Position numbers and translations under genes: made by a program | Part shown: positions 36,162-49,900 of the stretch, piece after piece | Layout: each line of letters opens with the position of its first letter | How positions within the stretch are numbered: the first letter of the stretch is position 1 | Origin: Corella eumyota | Taxonomy: Eukaryota > Chordata > Ascidiacea > Phlebobranchia > Corellidae | Direction of reading: 5' to 3' | Length of the DNA: 64,000 nt | NCBI GenBank assembly: GCA_963082875.1 | Contig: OY720098.1 | Coordinates: 20,522,001-20,586,000, forward strand | The notes under the pieces: model-generated | What the model was told of the DNA's origin: nothing | What the model saw: the letters and a program-made list of their open reading frames with translations, nothing else | The model's database searches: none

Positions 36162-38931
36162 TTAAACAACAACCATTGTTGCACCAAATATTTTCCTTTT
36201 TGTTTCCGCAATGATTGTCCACTTGTTGTTCGTGGGATCAAATACTTCAATGGAATTAACTGGATCACCCCTAAATAATAAAACAATAAACCAGAGTTTA
36301 ATAAATTATTACAAACTAAATATTTAGTTTAACTTACCCATTCCAGCCCCCAACAACATAAATCTTGCCATCTACAACTGAGGCACAGTGATCATATCGA
36401 GCCTTGTTCATTGGAGCAACTTCTGACCATGTATCACTAATAATGTTGTATTTGATCACTGATGAAACTGAAAACAAGCCATCTCGACGTCCACCTAGAA
36501 AAAAAATGTTTAAAATTTTTCAAATTTTTATTTGATTTGGATAAAAAAAATTGAAAAAAGTAATAATTTTATTTTTATTTCTATTAAATTTAAAAATTGT
36601 TTTTGTTAAAAAATAAATTTTAAGTTAAAAACGATTACAAAAAAAATTTACTTTAAATTTGACTCACCAGTAACAAATATGTGATCATCTAAAATTACAG
36701 CTGCATGATCATCTACATTATAAATCGTTGGAGAAATAAGAGACCACTTTTGTTCATCAAAATCAAAACATTCTGATGAACTTAATTTTTTATCTTTACC
36801 ATTCCATCCCCCGATTGCAAATAATTTACCTAAACATAAATATTTAGAGTCTTTACCGTTTTTATTGTAAAATTTGTTTACCGCACTGTTTTTTTTAAAT
36901 CTAAATCAAATTAATTAAAATTGAATATTTAATTAAATCGTTTGACATCTTTTTATTGATCGTTAATCTAAATTTTTGCAGTCGAAAAAACATTGAAATA
37001 ATTTACATGAAATTTGTATGTTTACCTTTTGCAGCAAGCAATGCATGGTCTTTATGTGGAACAATCATGTCAGGAATATTTCCTCTTTTATTTGTCCTCA
37101 CGTCCAAGAATTCCCCACTTGATAAAGTAATATCATTTTTATCTTGGCCTCCAGTTGTGTAAATACAATCTAGAACAATAATTACTAAGATTTAAAATAA
37201 CTCTACAAAACCTTACAAAACTAAAAGATGTTTTAATTAAAAAGACCATTATTTAGTTTTTAAGTATATTTATTATTTTTACCTTAAAATATAATATTTA
37301 TTGTAGAGCCTAAATTGTGTTAATAAAATCTATCTATATTGGAGTCCATTGTTTGGTAACAGTGTTAAACAAAATAGCTTCCTTTTCATAACTATTCCCT
37401 CCCATAATAAGTAACTTTGCTGGATCTGCAATTTAAATGTTAAAAAAATGTTATTTAAGAAAAATGAAAAAAAAAATAAAACATTTAGGTAGAATAATTA
37501 AACGGTTTGGTTTACTTTTTAACTAAAACAAAATTTTTTTCTAGTTTATGGTACATATAATTAAAATTAAATCACAAATCTTATAAAGTTAGATTTAATA
37601 TTTTTTATTCATCCACAAAAATATTTAACTAAAGTTTTATAAATAAATATTAGTTGACCTTTTTTTTCTGGTGGGGCAAAATTAACCAAAGCAAAAAGAA
37701 GTAAATGAGAACATTCCAAAGATTTTATTATCAAATCCTGCAAACAAGTTTGCACCAAGTGATATTTTAATATTAACATTTTAAATCTTTTAATAAAATA
37801 TTTATAACTGAACTGACCTCTTTCATTACAACTTGTTGTAGAAATTCTCTGCTTAATTTAGGAAGATTAAGAGATTGAAACAATTGGTTAACATGTTTCT
37901 GTCGTTCATTGCTGTCATGTTTTATCCAATTTATCATCGCATTATAAATGACCTTCTCTGATGAAACCTGAAGTTGGTAGATTTATTTAAGATTCAAAAC
38001 TTAAAAATTAATTTGCTAGGTTTGTAACTCAACTTTGTTATTTTAAAAACTACCAAAAAATATATTCCTTGCCTTTTTTTCTTTCAGTTTCAGAATAGAA
38101 AGCAAATCCTCGAAACAAAGTTTAATAAAATCTTGCTTTGATGCAACTTTTTCAAAATTCTCAGCAATCATTTTCTGGGCTCCTTGCTTTAAATTTTTAA
38201 GGTTGTATCTTTGAGAATAAGCCAGCATGGTTAAACAATTCTCAACATCGACAATAGTTTGCAGAAATTCTCCACAAAACTTGCGAAGTTCTAAATATAA
38301 AAGATGTTGTTATTTTAAGGTTAAAACTATAATAATAATAATAATCTTACTGTTAATTTGTAGATAATCTGCTGCTTCCATAATCTCAAAGACATTTTCT
38401 TCGGTTATCAGGATTTTTGCAGTGTAGGCATAATCTAAAATAAGTTCCATAATTTCCGAGCTTATTCCTTGGATCTTTACAATGGGATTGTATTTCTCTC
38501 TCATCTGTAAAAACATAAATCAAGTTGACTAAACTTATATATTTGCTTGAAACTTATTTATACTTTGTAAATAAAACACATTTGACTACTTTACTGTATA
38601 AACTTTTTGTCATTAAAAGTTTTAAAAATGTTTTATTTTACCTCAGTTGTAAACATTGTTCCAAAGAAAACACAGAAAAATCCAAGAATGTTTTTGTGAG
38701 CAGAATGTTCTTTCTTTCCATCATTGATTATGACATCACAATAATCTTTGTCTCCTTTTCTATCCCTGACATAAAAAACAACTCAACTTCTTTAAGAAAC
38801 ATATTATAAACAATTTTTTAAACAATAATACATACTACATTAATTAAAACTAATTTTCAATTAACAAACCTATTTAAATCTTCAAATATTTTATCAGTAT
38901 GACCACTGTTAAATTGTTGACTTCGAACCAT
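36162..38931 (-). pseudogene. K3: BTB-BACK-Kelch gene copy lacking exon 8
   Basis: The start codon is at 38931 (MVRSQQFNSGHTDKIF). BTB and BACK exons are intact (exon 3 from about 38507, exon 4 with GC donor AAG|GCAAGG, exon 5 from about 37968). Exon 7 (kelch blade 1) runs out into AATATAGATAG near 37345, having lost its donor, all of exon 8 and the flanking introns. A stop follows at once. Exons 9-12 follow and are open (GGQDKND, GGWNGKDKK, GGRRDGL, then IFGATMVVV stop). At best the gene makes a BTB-BACK protein with part of one blade. It is the shortest copy in the array. Confidence 0.8.
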
Positions 38932-39447
38932 TTTCAACAAATTTAAACAACGTTAAAAACAAACCTAAAACCTTGAAACACAATTATTATGGGTAAAACT
39001 ACAATGATTAGAATATGATTAATATTTAAATAAAAAAAGTAAAAACCTTGCACGCTTGAATTTATAAAAACAATAGATGTAAACTTAAAAACATAAAAAT
39101 ATCGTTTACCATAAGCAAAATGTACAATTAAACCAAAAGTCGTTTTTTAAAAAAACAAATGGTTTAAATTACTTACAATAAAAAATTAAATTTAAATCAC
39201 TTAGAAAACAAAAACTTGAAGCTAACCTTTTTTACTATTACCTACAAACTAAATTCAAAATAAAGTTTTTAATTTTTTCAAAAACATTAAAAAATTGATA
39301 TTAAAAGCATTTTTTTTAAATCAAAAAGCAAATAAACTGATTAAAACTTTAAAAAAGTGCTTTAATCAAACAACTTTTAACAAAAATAAGTGATTTAAAA
39401 AAAACAATAATTAACAAGCTACGACATCAAAAACAAAACCATGAATA
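38932..39447. other. K3-K4 spacer
   Basis: AT-rich and unlike the other spacers over most of its length, apart from the conserved leader next to the K3 ATG (CAAGGTTTTAG|GTTTGTT on the minus strand). No other feature was seen. Confidence 0.6.
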
Positions 39448-42400
39448 TTAAACAACAACCACTGTAGCTCGGTAAATTTTTCTTTTTGTTTTAGAAACAA
39501 TTTTCCACTTTTTTACAGGATCAAATACTTCAATGGAATTTACCGTATCACACCTAAATAATAAAACAATAAACATAAGTTAAATAAACTGTAGTAATAA
39601 ACTTTTAACTTACTTCTTATTTCTGCCCCCCACAACACAAATCTTGCCATTTACAACTGAGGCACAGTGACCATATCGAGTCTCGTTCATGGGAGCAACC
39701 CATGACCAAGAATCAGTCAAAATATTATACATAATCACCGATGAAACTACACCAATGACAAACTGGTTTCCACCTTAATAAAACAATTTTTCTATAAAAA
39801 ATTTTGATTTTATTTATATGTATACATTTGATGTAAAGTTTTAAACTACAAAACACTTAAATAAAAAACCATGTTTTTTATATTAAATTTATAGTTGTAA
39901 ATGTTCAGAAATTTTTTTTTTGCTAATTAAATTTTTAAATTTAAACCTACCAGTAACATATATGTAATCATTCAACACAACAGCAGAATGGCTATGTACA
40001 CCCCATTTCATCGGAGAAATAAGAGACCATTTTCGTTCATGAAAATCAAAACACTCTGAAGAGCTTAAAATTTCATCCTTTTTATTTATTCCTCCAATTG
40101 CATATAATTTATCTAAATAAAATAAACTTAATCTTTTACTTATATTGCTTAAATTAAAGCATTAAAAAATTAAAAGGGTAGAATGAAAAACAAACAAATA
40201 CAACATTACAAAGTTGTACATTTGTTTACCTTTTGCAGCAAGTAGTACATGTTGATATCGTGGAACAATCATGTCAGGAATATTTCCTCTTTCATGTGTC
40301 CTTAAAATTAAAAATTCTCCACTTGATAAAGTTAAATTCTTTTCATCTTGGCCTCCAGTTGTGTAAATACAATCTAGAATAATTGAAATCTTTTAAAGCA
40401 AAGTTTAAATTCTGCACTTAGTCACACTACACACTTTAAATGATGTAAAAAGCATACTGTTAAATACTATATATAGTAACTTAACCATTTAAAACAGCTG
40501 AGGATGCATTCCATCGAGCTTGATTCATCGGATGTTCAACTTTCCATAGTGGATCTACTTCATCTATCCTTATACTCTCAACCGAAGATTTATCATCCCC
40601 TCCCATGATAAAAACTTGTTTTTTAAAAGCACATGATGAAGCGCCCCATCTTTCTTCAATTAAAGTCTGCAAATAGTTAACATAACTTAATGTATTTCAG
40701 GTTACAGAAAAAATGTAATTTATTAAGCATAAAATTAACCCAGCAAAGCATACTAAAAAAGATACCATAATGAACTAAATAGTTGAATATTAATCTTTTT
40801 TAAACTTAAATACCCTTTTATTTGTTAGAAAAAGGCAAATTTAAAAAAAATTGTTAGAAAAAGGCAAATTTAAAAAAAATAAATAAATAAAAAAGAAATT
40901 TAAAACCAACATACTGGCATTTGAGTCCATTTTTTCGTAACAGAGTCAAACAAAACAACACCTTTCTTATTATCCAGTCCTCCCATTATAATTAACTTTG
41001 TTGGAATTACAACTACAACATTATTTAATATCTATTTAAACTAGAAAATAAAACAGCAACAATTTTTTACTTCACATTGGTACCTATTTTAAAATAAATC
41101 TAATTGAATTAAAAAATTATTTAAAAAACCTATATGTATACATAGATAACCTATAAGTATTAAAACAATAAAGCCTTTCTAGAAAAGCATTTAACAGAAT
41201 TTACCTCTATCTTCTGGTGGTACAAAATTTACCAAAGTAGATAAAAGTAGTTGATTACATTCCAAAGATTCCATTATTAAATCCTACAAACTAGTATTTA
41301 TCAATTAAATATATATATTTTAATATTAACATAAGTTATTTTAATATTAACATAAATTCTTTTCACATAAGCATGTTAAAATAAATTATAAATCAGTTAC
41401 ATTAACAAATTTTAAATCTTTGTATGCACTTATTTTACATTTTTTTTTTTTCGCACTTTTTATTTGTCGAGTAAACAGGCTCATAAAATAACCTTGCAAT
41501 AAAGTATTTATGACTGAACTGACCTCTTCCATTACAACTTGTTGTAGAAATTCTCTTTTAAATTTAAGAAGATCAAGAGATTGAAACAATTGGTTAACAT
41601 GTTACTGTCGTTCATTGCTGTCATGTTTTATCCAATTCATCATCGCATTGTAAACTATCTGCTCAGATGAAACCTGAAAATATTCAAGTTTTTAGGGATA
41701 AAAAAAGAAAACTTTAAACTATGTTAATATAAATTTAGAATATATTATTTAGTTACCCTTTTTTCTTTCAGTTTTAAAATGAAAAGCAAATCCTCTAAAC
41801 AAAGTTTTAAAAATTCTTGATTGGACGTAAGTTTTTCGAAATTTTCAGATATCAAATTTTGGGTTAAATGCTTTAAATTTTCAAGGTTGTATCTTTGAGT
41901 GTAAGCCAGCATGGTTAAACAATTCTCAACATCAAGAATGGTCTGCAGAAATCCTCCACAAAACTTGCGAAGTTCTAAAAATATAATACGTTGTAATTTT
42001 AAGGTTAAAACTATAAAAATATCAATCTTACTGTTAATCTGTAGATAATCTGCTGCTTCCATAATCTCAAAGACATTTTCTTCAGTTATCAAGATTTTTG
42101 CAGTGTAGGCATAATCTAAAATAAGTTCCATAATTTCCGAGCTTATTCCTTGGATCTTTACAATGGGATTGTATTTCTCTCTCATCTGTAAAATCATGAA
42201 TCAAGTTGGCTAAACCAATATATTTGCTTAAAAATAATTTTTTATAAAGCCACTATGCTTTCTAATAAAACTATTTTGTAATTAAACGCAAATGTTGTAA
42301 TATACCTCAGTTGTAAACATTGTTCCAAAGAAAACACAGAAAAATCCAAGAATGTTTTTGTGAGCACAATGCTCCTTCTTTCCATCATTGATTATGACAT

Positions 42401-42603
42401 CACAATAAACTTTTTCTTCTTTTCTATCCCTGACATAAAAAAACAATAAATTATTTTTAACCAACTTATTTTTCGGTTTTGATTGTTTTTTTTAACAATT
42501 TTACATTCTACATTGATTAAAACTAGTTGTAGTTAACAAACCTGTTTAACTTTTCAAATATTTTATCAGTATGACCACTGTTAAATTCTTGACTTCGAAC
42601 CAT
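39448..42603 (-). pseudogene. K4: BTB-BACK-Kelch gene with one nonsense codon
   Basis: All 12 exons are present and in frame (start at 42603; exon 3 from about 42186; exon 4 ending KEKR with a GT donor; last exon ending YRATVVVV stop). The exception is exon 5, where the AAA of ERQKHVNQ is TAA (minus strand, 41604-41602), which would truncate the protein in BACK. The Kelch part is among the most diverged: FIMGGDDKSS, YTTGGQDEKN, YAIGGINKKD, GGNQFVIG, VVGGRNKK. With only one lesion it may be a recent null allele or a sequencing error. If repaired by natural variation, the protein would be about 540 residues. Confidence 0.8.
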
Positions 42604-43122
42604 TTTTAAACAAGTTTAAACAACATTAACAACAAACCTAAAACCTTGAAACAAAATTATGGTTAGTAAAACTACAGTGGTTAGAGATGCAAAATATAAA
42701 TACATTAGAAATTAAATTATGTTAATGAAAGAAAAAGATGACACATTTCATTTATAAAATAGTCCTAATTTAAAAACATAAATTCAATGCAAATAATATT
42801 TAAAAAAAATCAATTACTAAAAAATACTAAGAGATTATAACCATTGGTGGTAAATTTTAAACTAAAATTAAACAGTTATTTAAAATTATACAAAATAAAA
42901 AAATCAATAAAATTATCTACAGATATCAGGTTATAAATTTTACAGGTTTTTAATAGTTTAAATAATCTATTAAAAAATTTTGAATATTTTTTAAATGCAT
43001 AAATTTTAAATATTGTTTTAAAACAATCACAAAAATATTATTAAAATGTACTTGTTATGTGGTTAAAAAAGTATTAAAATAATAAATTAACCCTTATGAC
43101 ATCACAAATAATAATATTGGCA
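42604..43122. other. K4-K5 spacer, conserved array intergenic unit
   Basis: About 520 bases, closely similar to the K2-K3, K5-K6, K7-K8 and K8-K9 spacers. It carries the leader site TTTTGTTTCAAGGTTTTAG just upstream of the K4 ATG on the minus strand. No gene is seen. Confidence 0.7.
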
Positions 43123-46100
43123 TTAAACAACAACCATTGTTGCATTAAATATTTTCCTTTTTGTTTCAGCAATGATTGTCCATTTGTTGTTTGTGGGATC
43201 AAATACTTCAATGGAATTAACTGGATCACCAAACCACCTAAATAATAAAACAATAAACCAGAGTTTAATAAATTATTACAAACTAAATATTTAGTTTAAC
43301 TTACCCATACTTTGCCCCCAGAACATAAATCTTGCCTTCTACAACTGAGGCACAGTGATCACATCGAGCTTTGTTCATTGGTGCAACTTCTGACCATGTA
43401 TCACTAATAATGTTGTATTTGATCACTGATGAAACAACGTCATCTCGACGTCCACCTAGAAAACATAGGTTTAAAATTTTTCAAATTTTAATTTGATTTG
43501 GATAAAAAAAATTTCAAAAAGTAGGAATTTTATTTTTATTTTCATTAAAATTATTATTTGTTTGTGTTAAAAAATAAATTTTAAGTTAAAGACGATTACA
43601 AAAAAAATTAAATTTACTAGAAATTCGACTCACCAGTAACTAATATGTGATCATCTAAAACTACAGCTGCATGATTACTTACATCATATTTCATTGGGGA
43701 TATAAGAGACCACTTTTGTTTATCAAAATCAAAACATTCTGATGAACTTAAACTTCCATCTTTACCATTCCATCCCCCGATTGCAAATAATTTACCTGAA
43801 CATAAATATTTAGAGTCTTTACCGTTTTTATTGTAAAATTTGTTTACCGCACCGTTTTTTTAAATCTAAACCAAATTAATTAAAATTGAATATTTAATTA
43901 AATCGTTTGACATCTTTTTATTGATTGTTAATCTAAATTTTTGCAGTCGAAAAAACATTGAAATAATTTACATGAAATTTTGTATGTTTACCTTTTACAG
44001 CAAGTAATACATGGTCTCTACGTGGAACAATCATGTCAGGAATATTTCCTCTTTTATTTGTCCTCACATCCAAGAATTCCCCACTTGATAAAAATTGATA
44101 ATTTTCATCGAAGCCTCCAGTTGTGTAAATACAATCTAGAACAATAATTACCAAGATTTAAAATACTCTACAAAAACCCTTAAAAAATTGAAAATGTTTT
44201 AATTAAAAAGACCATTAATTAGTTTTTAAGTATATTTATTTTTTTTACCTTAAAATATAATATTTATTCTAGACCCTAAATTGTGTAAATACAAACTATA
44301 CCACTTTAAAACTAAATAAATTTCAAAATACAAGTTTTATTTCTTTTTCTTAAAAGTGCAAAAGTTTATAAACCAACCATTTATGACAGCTGATGATGCA
44401 AACCACCGATCTTGTTTCATTGGAGGTTCAACTTTCCATTGTGGATCTACTTCATCTAACCTTAAACTCTCAATAGTGGATTTAAACCTCCCTCCCATGA
44501 TGAAAACTTGTTTGTTGACAACAGCAGATGAAGCTCCCCATCTTTCTTCATTTAATTTCTGCAAATATATTTTAAAACTTCTATTAAAAAATATTAGCAA
44601 TTTTATTAAATATTTACAATTTAAACTAATCCCCCTGTTTAAAACAACAACTGTTAGCACAAGAAATTATAAAAAATTTCGACTCTTTAATTAGAATACA
44701 ATCCAATATATTTAAAACTAACATACTGGCATTGAAGTCCATTGTTGGGTAACAGTGTTAAACAAAATAGCTTCATTTCCATCACTATCCCCTCCCATAA
44801 CAAGTAACTTTGCTGGATCTGCAATTTAAATGTTAAAAAAATGTTATTTAAGAGAAATAAAAATAATAATACATTACATAAAATAATTAAACGGTTTGGT
44901 TTACCTTTTAACTAAAACAAATTTTTTTCTAGTTTATGGTACATATAATTAAAAATAAATCACAAATCGTATAAAGTTAGATATTATTCATTCATCCACA
45001 AAAATATTTAACTAAAGTTTGATAAATAAATATTAGTTGACCTTTTTTTTCTGGTGGGGCAAAATTAACCAAAGCAGAGATAAGTAAATGAGAACATTCC
45101 ATAGATTTCATTATCAAATCCTACAAACAAGTTTGTACAAAATGTTATTTTCATTTTTTAGATAATTTTTTAAAAATATCTTTATCCTTAATGTGAAAGG
45201 TCGACTTTATGACCCAAACATAGAGTAATGCCAGTTACCCATTCAAGCGGTAAAAAATAGTTAAAAAGTTTAAAATCTTTAATAAAATATTTATGACTGA
45301 ACTGACCTCTTTCATTACAACTTGTTGTAGAAATTCTCTGCCTAATTTAGGAAGATCAAGAGATTGAAACAATTGGTTGACATGTTTCTGTCGTTCATTG
45401 CTGTCATGTTTTATCCAATTTATCATCGCATTGTAAATGACTTTTTCAGATGAAACCTGAAGTGAATAATATTTAATGATTTAAAACTTAAAATTTAATT
45501 TGTTAACGTTATTGTAAAACTTTATTTACTTTAAAAATGACAGAAAAAAATTCTTCCTACCTTTTTTTCTTTTAGTTTCAAAATAGAAAGTAAATCCTCG
45601 AAACAAAGTTTGATAAATTCTTGCTTTGATGCAACCTTTTCAAAATTATCAGCAATCATTTTCTGGGCTCCTTGCTTTAAGTTTTCTAGGTTGTATCGTT
45701 GAGAATAAGCCAGCATGGTTAAACAATTCTCAACATCAACAATGGTTTGCAGAAATTCTCCACAAAACTTGCGAAGTTCTAAATATACAATACGTTGTTA
45801 TTTTAAGGTTAAAACTATAAAAATATCAATCTTACTGTTAATCTGTAGATAATCTGCTGCTTCCATAATCTCAAAGACATTTTCTTCAGTTATCAGGATT
45901 TTTGCAGTGTAGGCATAATCTAAAATAAGTTCCATAATTTCCGAGCTTATTCCTTGAATCTTTACAATGGGATTGTATTTCTCTCTCATCTGTAAAAACA
46001 TGATTTCTTATAAAACTTATTTATTTTTGTAAATGTTACACATTTAATAACCTTATTGTATAAGTTAATTTAAATAAAAATTTCCTAAAATGTTTTATTT

Positions 46101-46399
46101 TACCTCAGTTGTAAACATTGTTCCAAAGAAAACACAGAAAAATCCAAGAATGTTTTTGTGAGCAGAATGTTCTTTCACTCCATCATTGATTATGACATCA
46201 CAATAAACTTTGTCTTCTTTTCTATCCCTGACATGAAAAACAATAAATTATTTTTAAGCAACTTATTTTTCGGTTTTGATTGTTTTTTTAACAATTTTAA
46301 ATTCTACTTTGATTAAAACTATTTGTAGTTAACAAACCTGTTTAACTCTTCAAATATTTTATCAGTATGACCACTGTTAAATTCTTGACTTCGAACCAT
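43123..46399 (-). CDS. K5: intact BTB-BACK-Kelch protein, 543 aa
   Basis: The exons are 46399-46338, 46227-46104, 45989-45836, 45778-45561, 45456-45307, 45120-45042, 44818-44727, 44558-44378, 44135-43992, 43795-43634, 43455-43305 and 43237-43123. Phases fit throughout and total 544 codons with the stop. BTB spans about residues 20-125 (YCDVIINDG, SAHKNILGFF, FGTMFTTE, ILDYAYTAKI). BACK spans about 125-260. Six Kelch repeats run to the end, one per exon 7-12, with GG pairs in LLVMGG, VFIMGG, IYTTGG, LFAIGG and ILVTGG and a GA in YVLGA. This is the architecture of KLHL adaptors, which bring substrates to CUL3 ubiquitin ligases; CUL3 binding is inferred. The exon 4 donor is a normal GTAGGA. A splice-like site lies 34 bases before the ATG. 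This is the best functional candidate together with K7. Confidence 0.9.
45178..45240 (-). mobile_element. SINE tail fragment in K5 intron 5
   Basis: ATCTTTATCCTTAATGTGAA followed by AGGTCGAC and ACATAGAGTAATGCCAGTTA matches the SINE tail of 9168-9424. It lies at the same intron position as the fragments in K1 and K8. Confidence 0.7.
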
Positions 46400-46922
46400 T
46401 TTTAAACAAGTTTATACAACATTAACAACAAACCTAAAACCTTAAAACAAAATTATGGTTAGTAAAACTACAGTGGTTAGAGATGCAAAATATAAATACA
46501 TTAGAAATTAAATTATGTTAATGAATGAAAAAGATGACACATTTAATTTATAAAATAGTCCTAATTTAAAAACATAAATTCAATGCAAATAATATTTTAA
46601 AAGAATCAATTAGAAAAAAAAAATAGTAAGAGATTATAACCATTGGTGGTCAATTTTAAACTAAAATTAAACAGTTATTTAAAATTATACAAAATAACAA
46701 AATCAATAAAATTATCTACAGATATCAGGTTATATATTTTACAGGTTTCTAATAGTTTAAATAATCTATTAAAAAATTTTGAATATTTTTTAAATGTATA
46801 AATTTTAAATAATATTTTAAAACAACCACAAAAATATTCTTAAAATGTACTTGTTATGTGGTTAAAAAAAGTATTGAAATAATAAATTATCCATTATGAC
46901 ATCACAAATATAAATATTGGTA
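46400..46922. other. K5-K6 spacer, conserved array intergenic unit
   Basis: About 520 bases, with the same ordered blocks as the other long spacers (AAAAAGATGACACATTTAAT, CATTGGTGGTCAATTTTAAA, CTACAGATATCAGGTTATAT). Presumed to hold the K5 promoter and leader. No gene is seen. Confidence 0.7.
46425..46450 (-). promoter_or_regulatory. Conserved 3' splice-like site before Kelch start codons
   Basis: On the minus strand TTTTGTTTTAAGGTTTTAG|G ends 34 bases before the K5 ATG. Nearly the same sequence at nearly the same distance precedes the ATG of K2, K3, K4, K6, K7, K8 and K9. It could be the acceptor for a spliced leader, which ascidians are known to use, or for a cis-spliced 5' UTR exon. Which of these applies is not visible here. 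Confidence 0.5.
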
Positions 46923-49900
46923 TTAAACAACAACCATTGTTGCATAATATATTTTCCTTTTTGTTTCAGCAATGATTGTCCACTTGTTGTTCGTGGGATC
47001 AAATACTTCAATGGAATTAACTGGACACCTAAATAATAAAACAATAAACCAGAGTTTAATAAATTATCACAAACTAAATATTTAATTTAACTTACCCTTT
47101 ACCCGAGCCCCCCATAACATAAATCTTGCCATCTACAACTGAGGCACAGTGACCACATCGAGCTTTGTTCATTGGTGCAACTTCTAACCATGTATCACTA
47201 ATAATGTTGTATTTGATCTCTGATGAAACAACGTCATCTCGACATCCACCTAGAAAACATAGGTTAAAAATTTTTCAAATTTTAATTTGATTTAGGTAAA
47301 AAAATTTCAATAAGTAATAATTTTATTTTTATTTTCATTAAAATTATTATTTGTTTGTGTTAAAAAATAAATTTTAAGTTAAAGACTATTACAAAAAAAA
47401 TTAATTTTACTAGAAATTCGACTCACCAGTAACTAATATGTGATCATCTAAAACTACAGCTGCATGGAAAATTACATCATATTTCATTGGGGATATAAGA
47501 GACCACTTTTGTTTATCAAAATCAAAACATTCTGATGAATTTAAACTTTCATCTTTATTGTTATATCCCCCGATTGCAAATAATTTACCTGAACATAAAT
47601 ATTTAGAGTCTTTACCGTTTTTATTGTATAATTTGTTTACCGCACCGTTTTTTTAAATCTAAACCAAATTAATTAAAATTAAATATTTAATTAAATCGTT
47701 TGACATCTTTTTATTGATTGTTAATCTAAATTTTTGCAGTCGAAAAAACATTGAAATAATTTACATGAAATTTTGTATGTTTACCTTTTGCAGCAAGTAA
47801 TACATGTTCTTTATGTGGAACAATCATGTCAGGAATATTTCCTCTTTTATTTGTCCTCACATCCAAGAGTTCCCCACTTGATAAAAATTGATCATTTTCA
47901 TCCTGGCCTCCAGTTGTGTAAATACAATCTAGAACAATAATTACTAAGATTTAAAATACTCCACAAAACAAAACCCTTAAAAAACTAAAAGATGTTTTAG
48001 TTAAAAAGATCATTAATTTCGTTTTTAAGTACATTTTATTTTTCACTTTAAAATATAATATTTATTCTAGACTCAAATTTTGTTAATAAAATCTATACCA
48101 CTTTAAAACTAAATAAATTTCAAAATACAAGTTTTATTTCTTTTTCTTAAAAATGCAAAAGTTTATAAACCAACCATTTATGACAGCTGATGATGCAAAC
48201 CACCGAGCTTGTTTCATTGGACTTTCAACTTTCCATTGTGGATCTACTTCATCTAACTTTAAACTCTCAACAGAATATTTCTTCCACCCTCCCATTATGA
48301 AAACTTGTTTGTTGACAACAGCAGATGAAGCTCCGCGCCTATTTTCATTTAATTCCTACAATTATACTTTATTTGAGTTCACATTAAATAGCTTAAAAAA
48401 TTATACTTTTACTTAATTTAAAAAAAAATATTAGCAATTTTATTAAATATTTACAATTTAAACTAATCCCCCTGTTTAAAACAACAACTGTTAGCACAAG
48501 AAATTATAAAACATTTCGACTCTTTAATTAAAATACAATCCAATATATTTAAAACTAACATACTGGCATTGGAGTCCATTGTTTTGTAACAGTGTCAAAC
48601 AAAATAGCTTCCTTTTTATAACTATTCCCTCCCATAATAAGTAACTTTGCTGGATCTGCAATTTCAATGTTAAAAAAATGTTATTTAAGAAAAATGAAAA
48701 AGAAAATAATACATTTAGGTAGAATAATTAAACAGTTTGGTTTACATTTTAACTAAAACAAAATTTTTTTCTAGTTTATGATACATATAATTAAAAATAA
48801 ATCACAAATTTTATAAAGTTAGGTTTAATATTATTCATTCATCCACAAAAAATTTAACTAAAGTTTTATAAATAAATATTAGTTGACCTTTTTTTTCTAG
48901 TGGGGCAAAATTAACCAAAGCAGAAATAAGTAAATGAGAACATTCCATAGATTTCATTATCAAATCCTGCAAACAAGTTTGCACCAAGTGTTATTTTAAT
49001 ATAAACAGTTTAAAATCTTTTAATAAAATATTTATAACTGAACTGACCTCTTTCATAACAACTTGTTGTAGAAATTCTCTGCCTAATTTAAGAAGATCAA
49101 GAGATTGAAACAATTGGTTGACATGTTTCTGTCGTTCATTGCTGTCATGTTTTATCCAATTCATCATCGCATTGTAAATGACCTTTTCTGATGAAACCTA
49201 AAGTTGGTAAGTATTTAAATATTTAATATATAAAATTTAATTTGTTAAGTTTACAACAGAACTTTATTTACTTTAAAAACTAAAAAAATATATTTCTTGC
49301 CTTTTTTTCTTTTAGTTTTAGAATAGAAATCAAATCCTCGCAACAAAGTTTGATGAATTCTTGCTTTGATGCAACTTTTTCAAAATTATCAGCAATTATT
49401 TTCTGGGCTCCTTGCTTTAAGTTTTCAAGGTTGTATCTTTGAGAATAAGCCAGCATGATTAAACAATTCTCAACATCAACAATGGTTTGCAGAAATTTTC
49501 CACAAAACTTGCGAAGTTCTAAATATATAGTACCCTGTAATTTTAAGGTTAAAACTATAAAAATATCAATCTTACTGTTAATTTGTAGATAATCTGCTGC
49601 TTCCATAATCTTGAAGACATTGTCTTCAGTTATCAGTAGGGATGGGCTGAAATCCAAATTACTCGGATTCGACGAGCCCGAGTATTTTGTCACGATACTC
49701 GGCCGAGTCCGAGTACTCGGTTATGACGTCATTTAAACGTATATAACTGTTCACGAGAATCTTTCCCGCATAATTTTAAAACTGCAAAATTTGCCAAAAA
49801 ACACGTATTTATGGATTATAAAGTGTTTAACGTTGGCAAAACTACTTGGCGCTGATAGCAATATCATTTTAAGTCCAAACGAAAATGTTTAAGTCTCAAA

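Noticed and set aside
44356-44694. Plus-strand frames within the Kelch array (also at 48153 and 60698)
   Set aside because: They are antisense to Kelch exon 8 and repeat in each copy because the exon is conserved.
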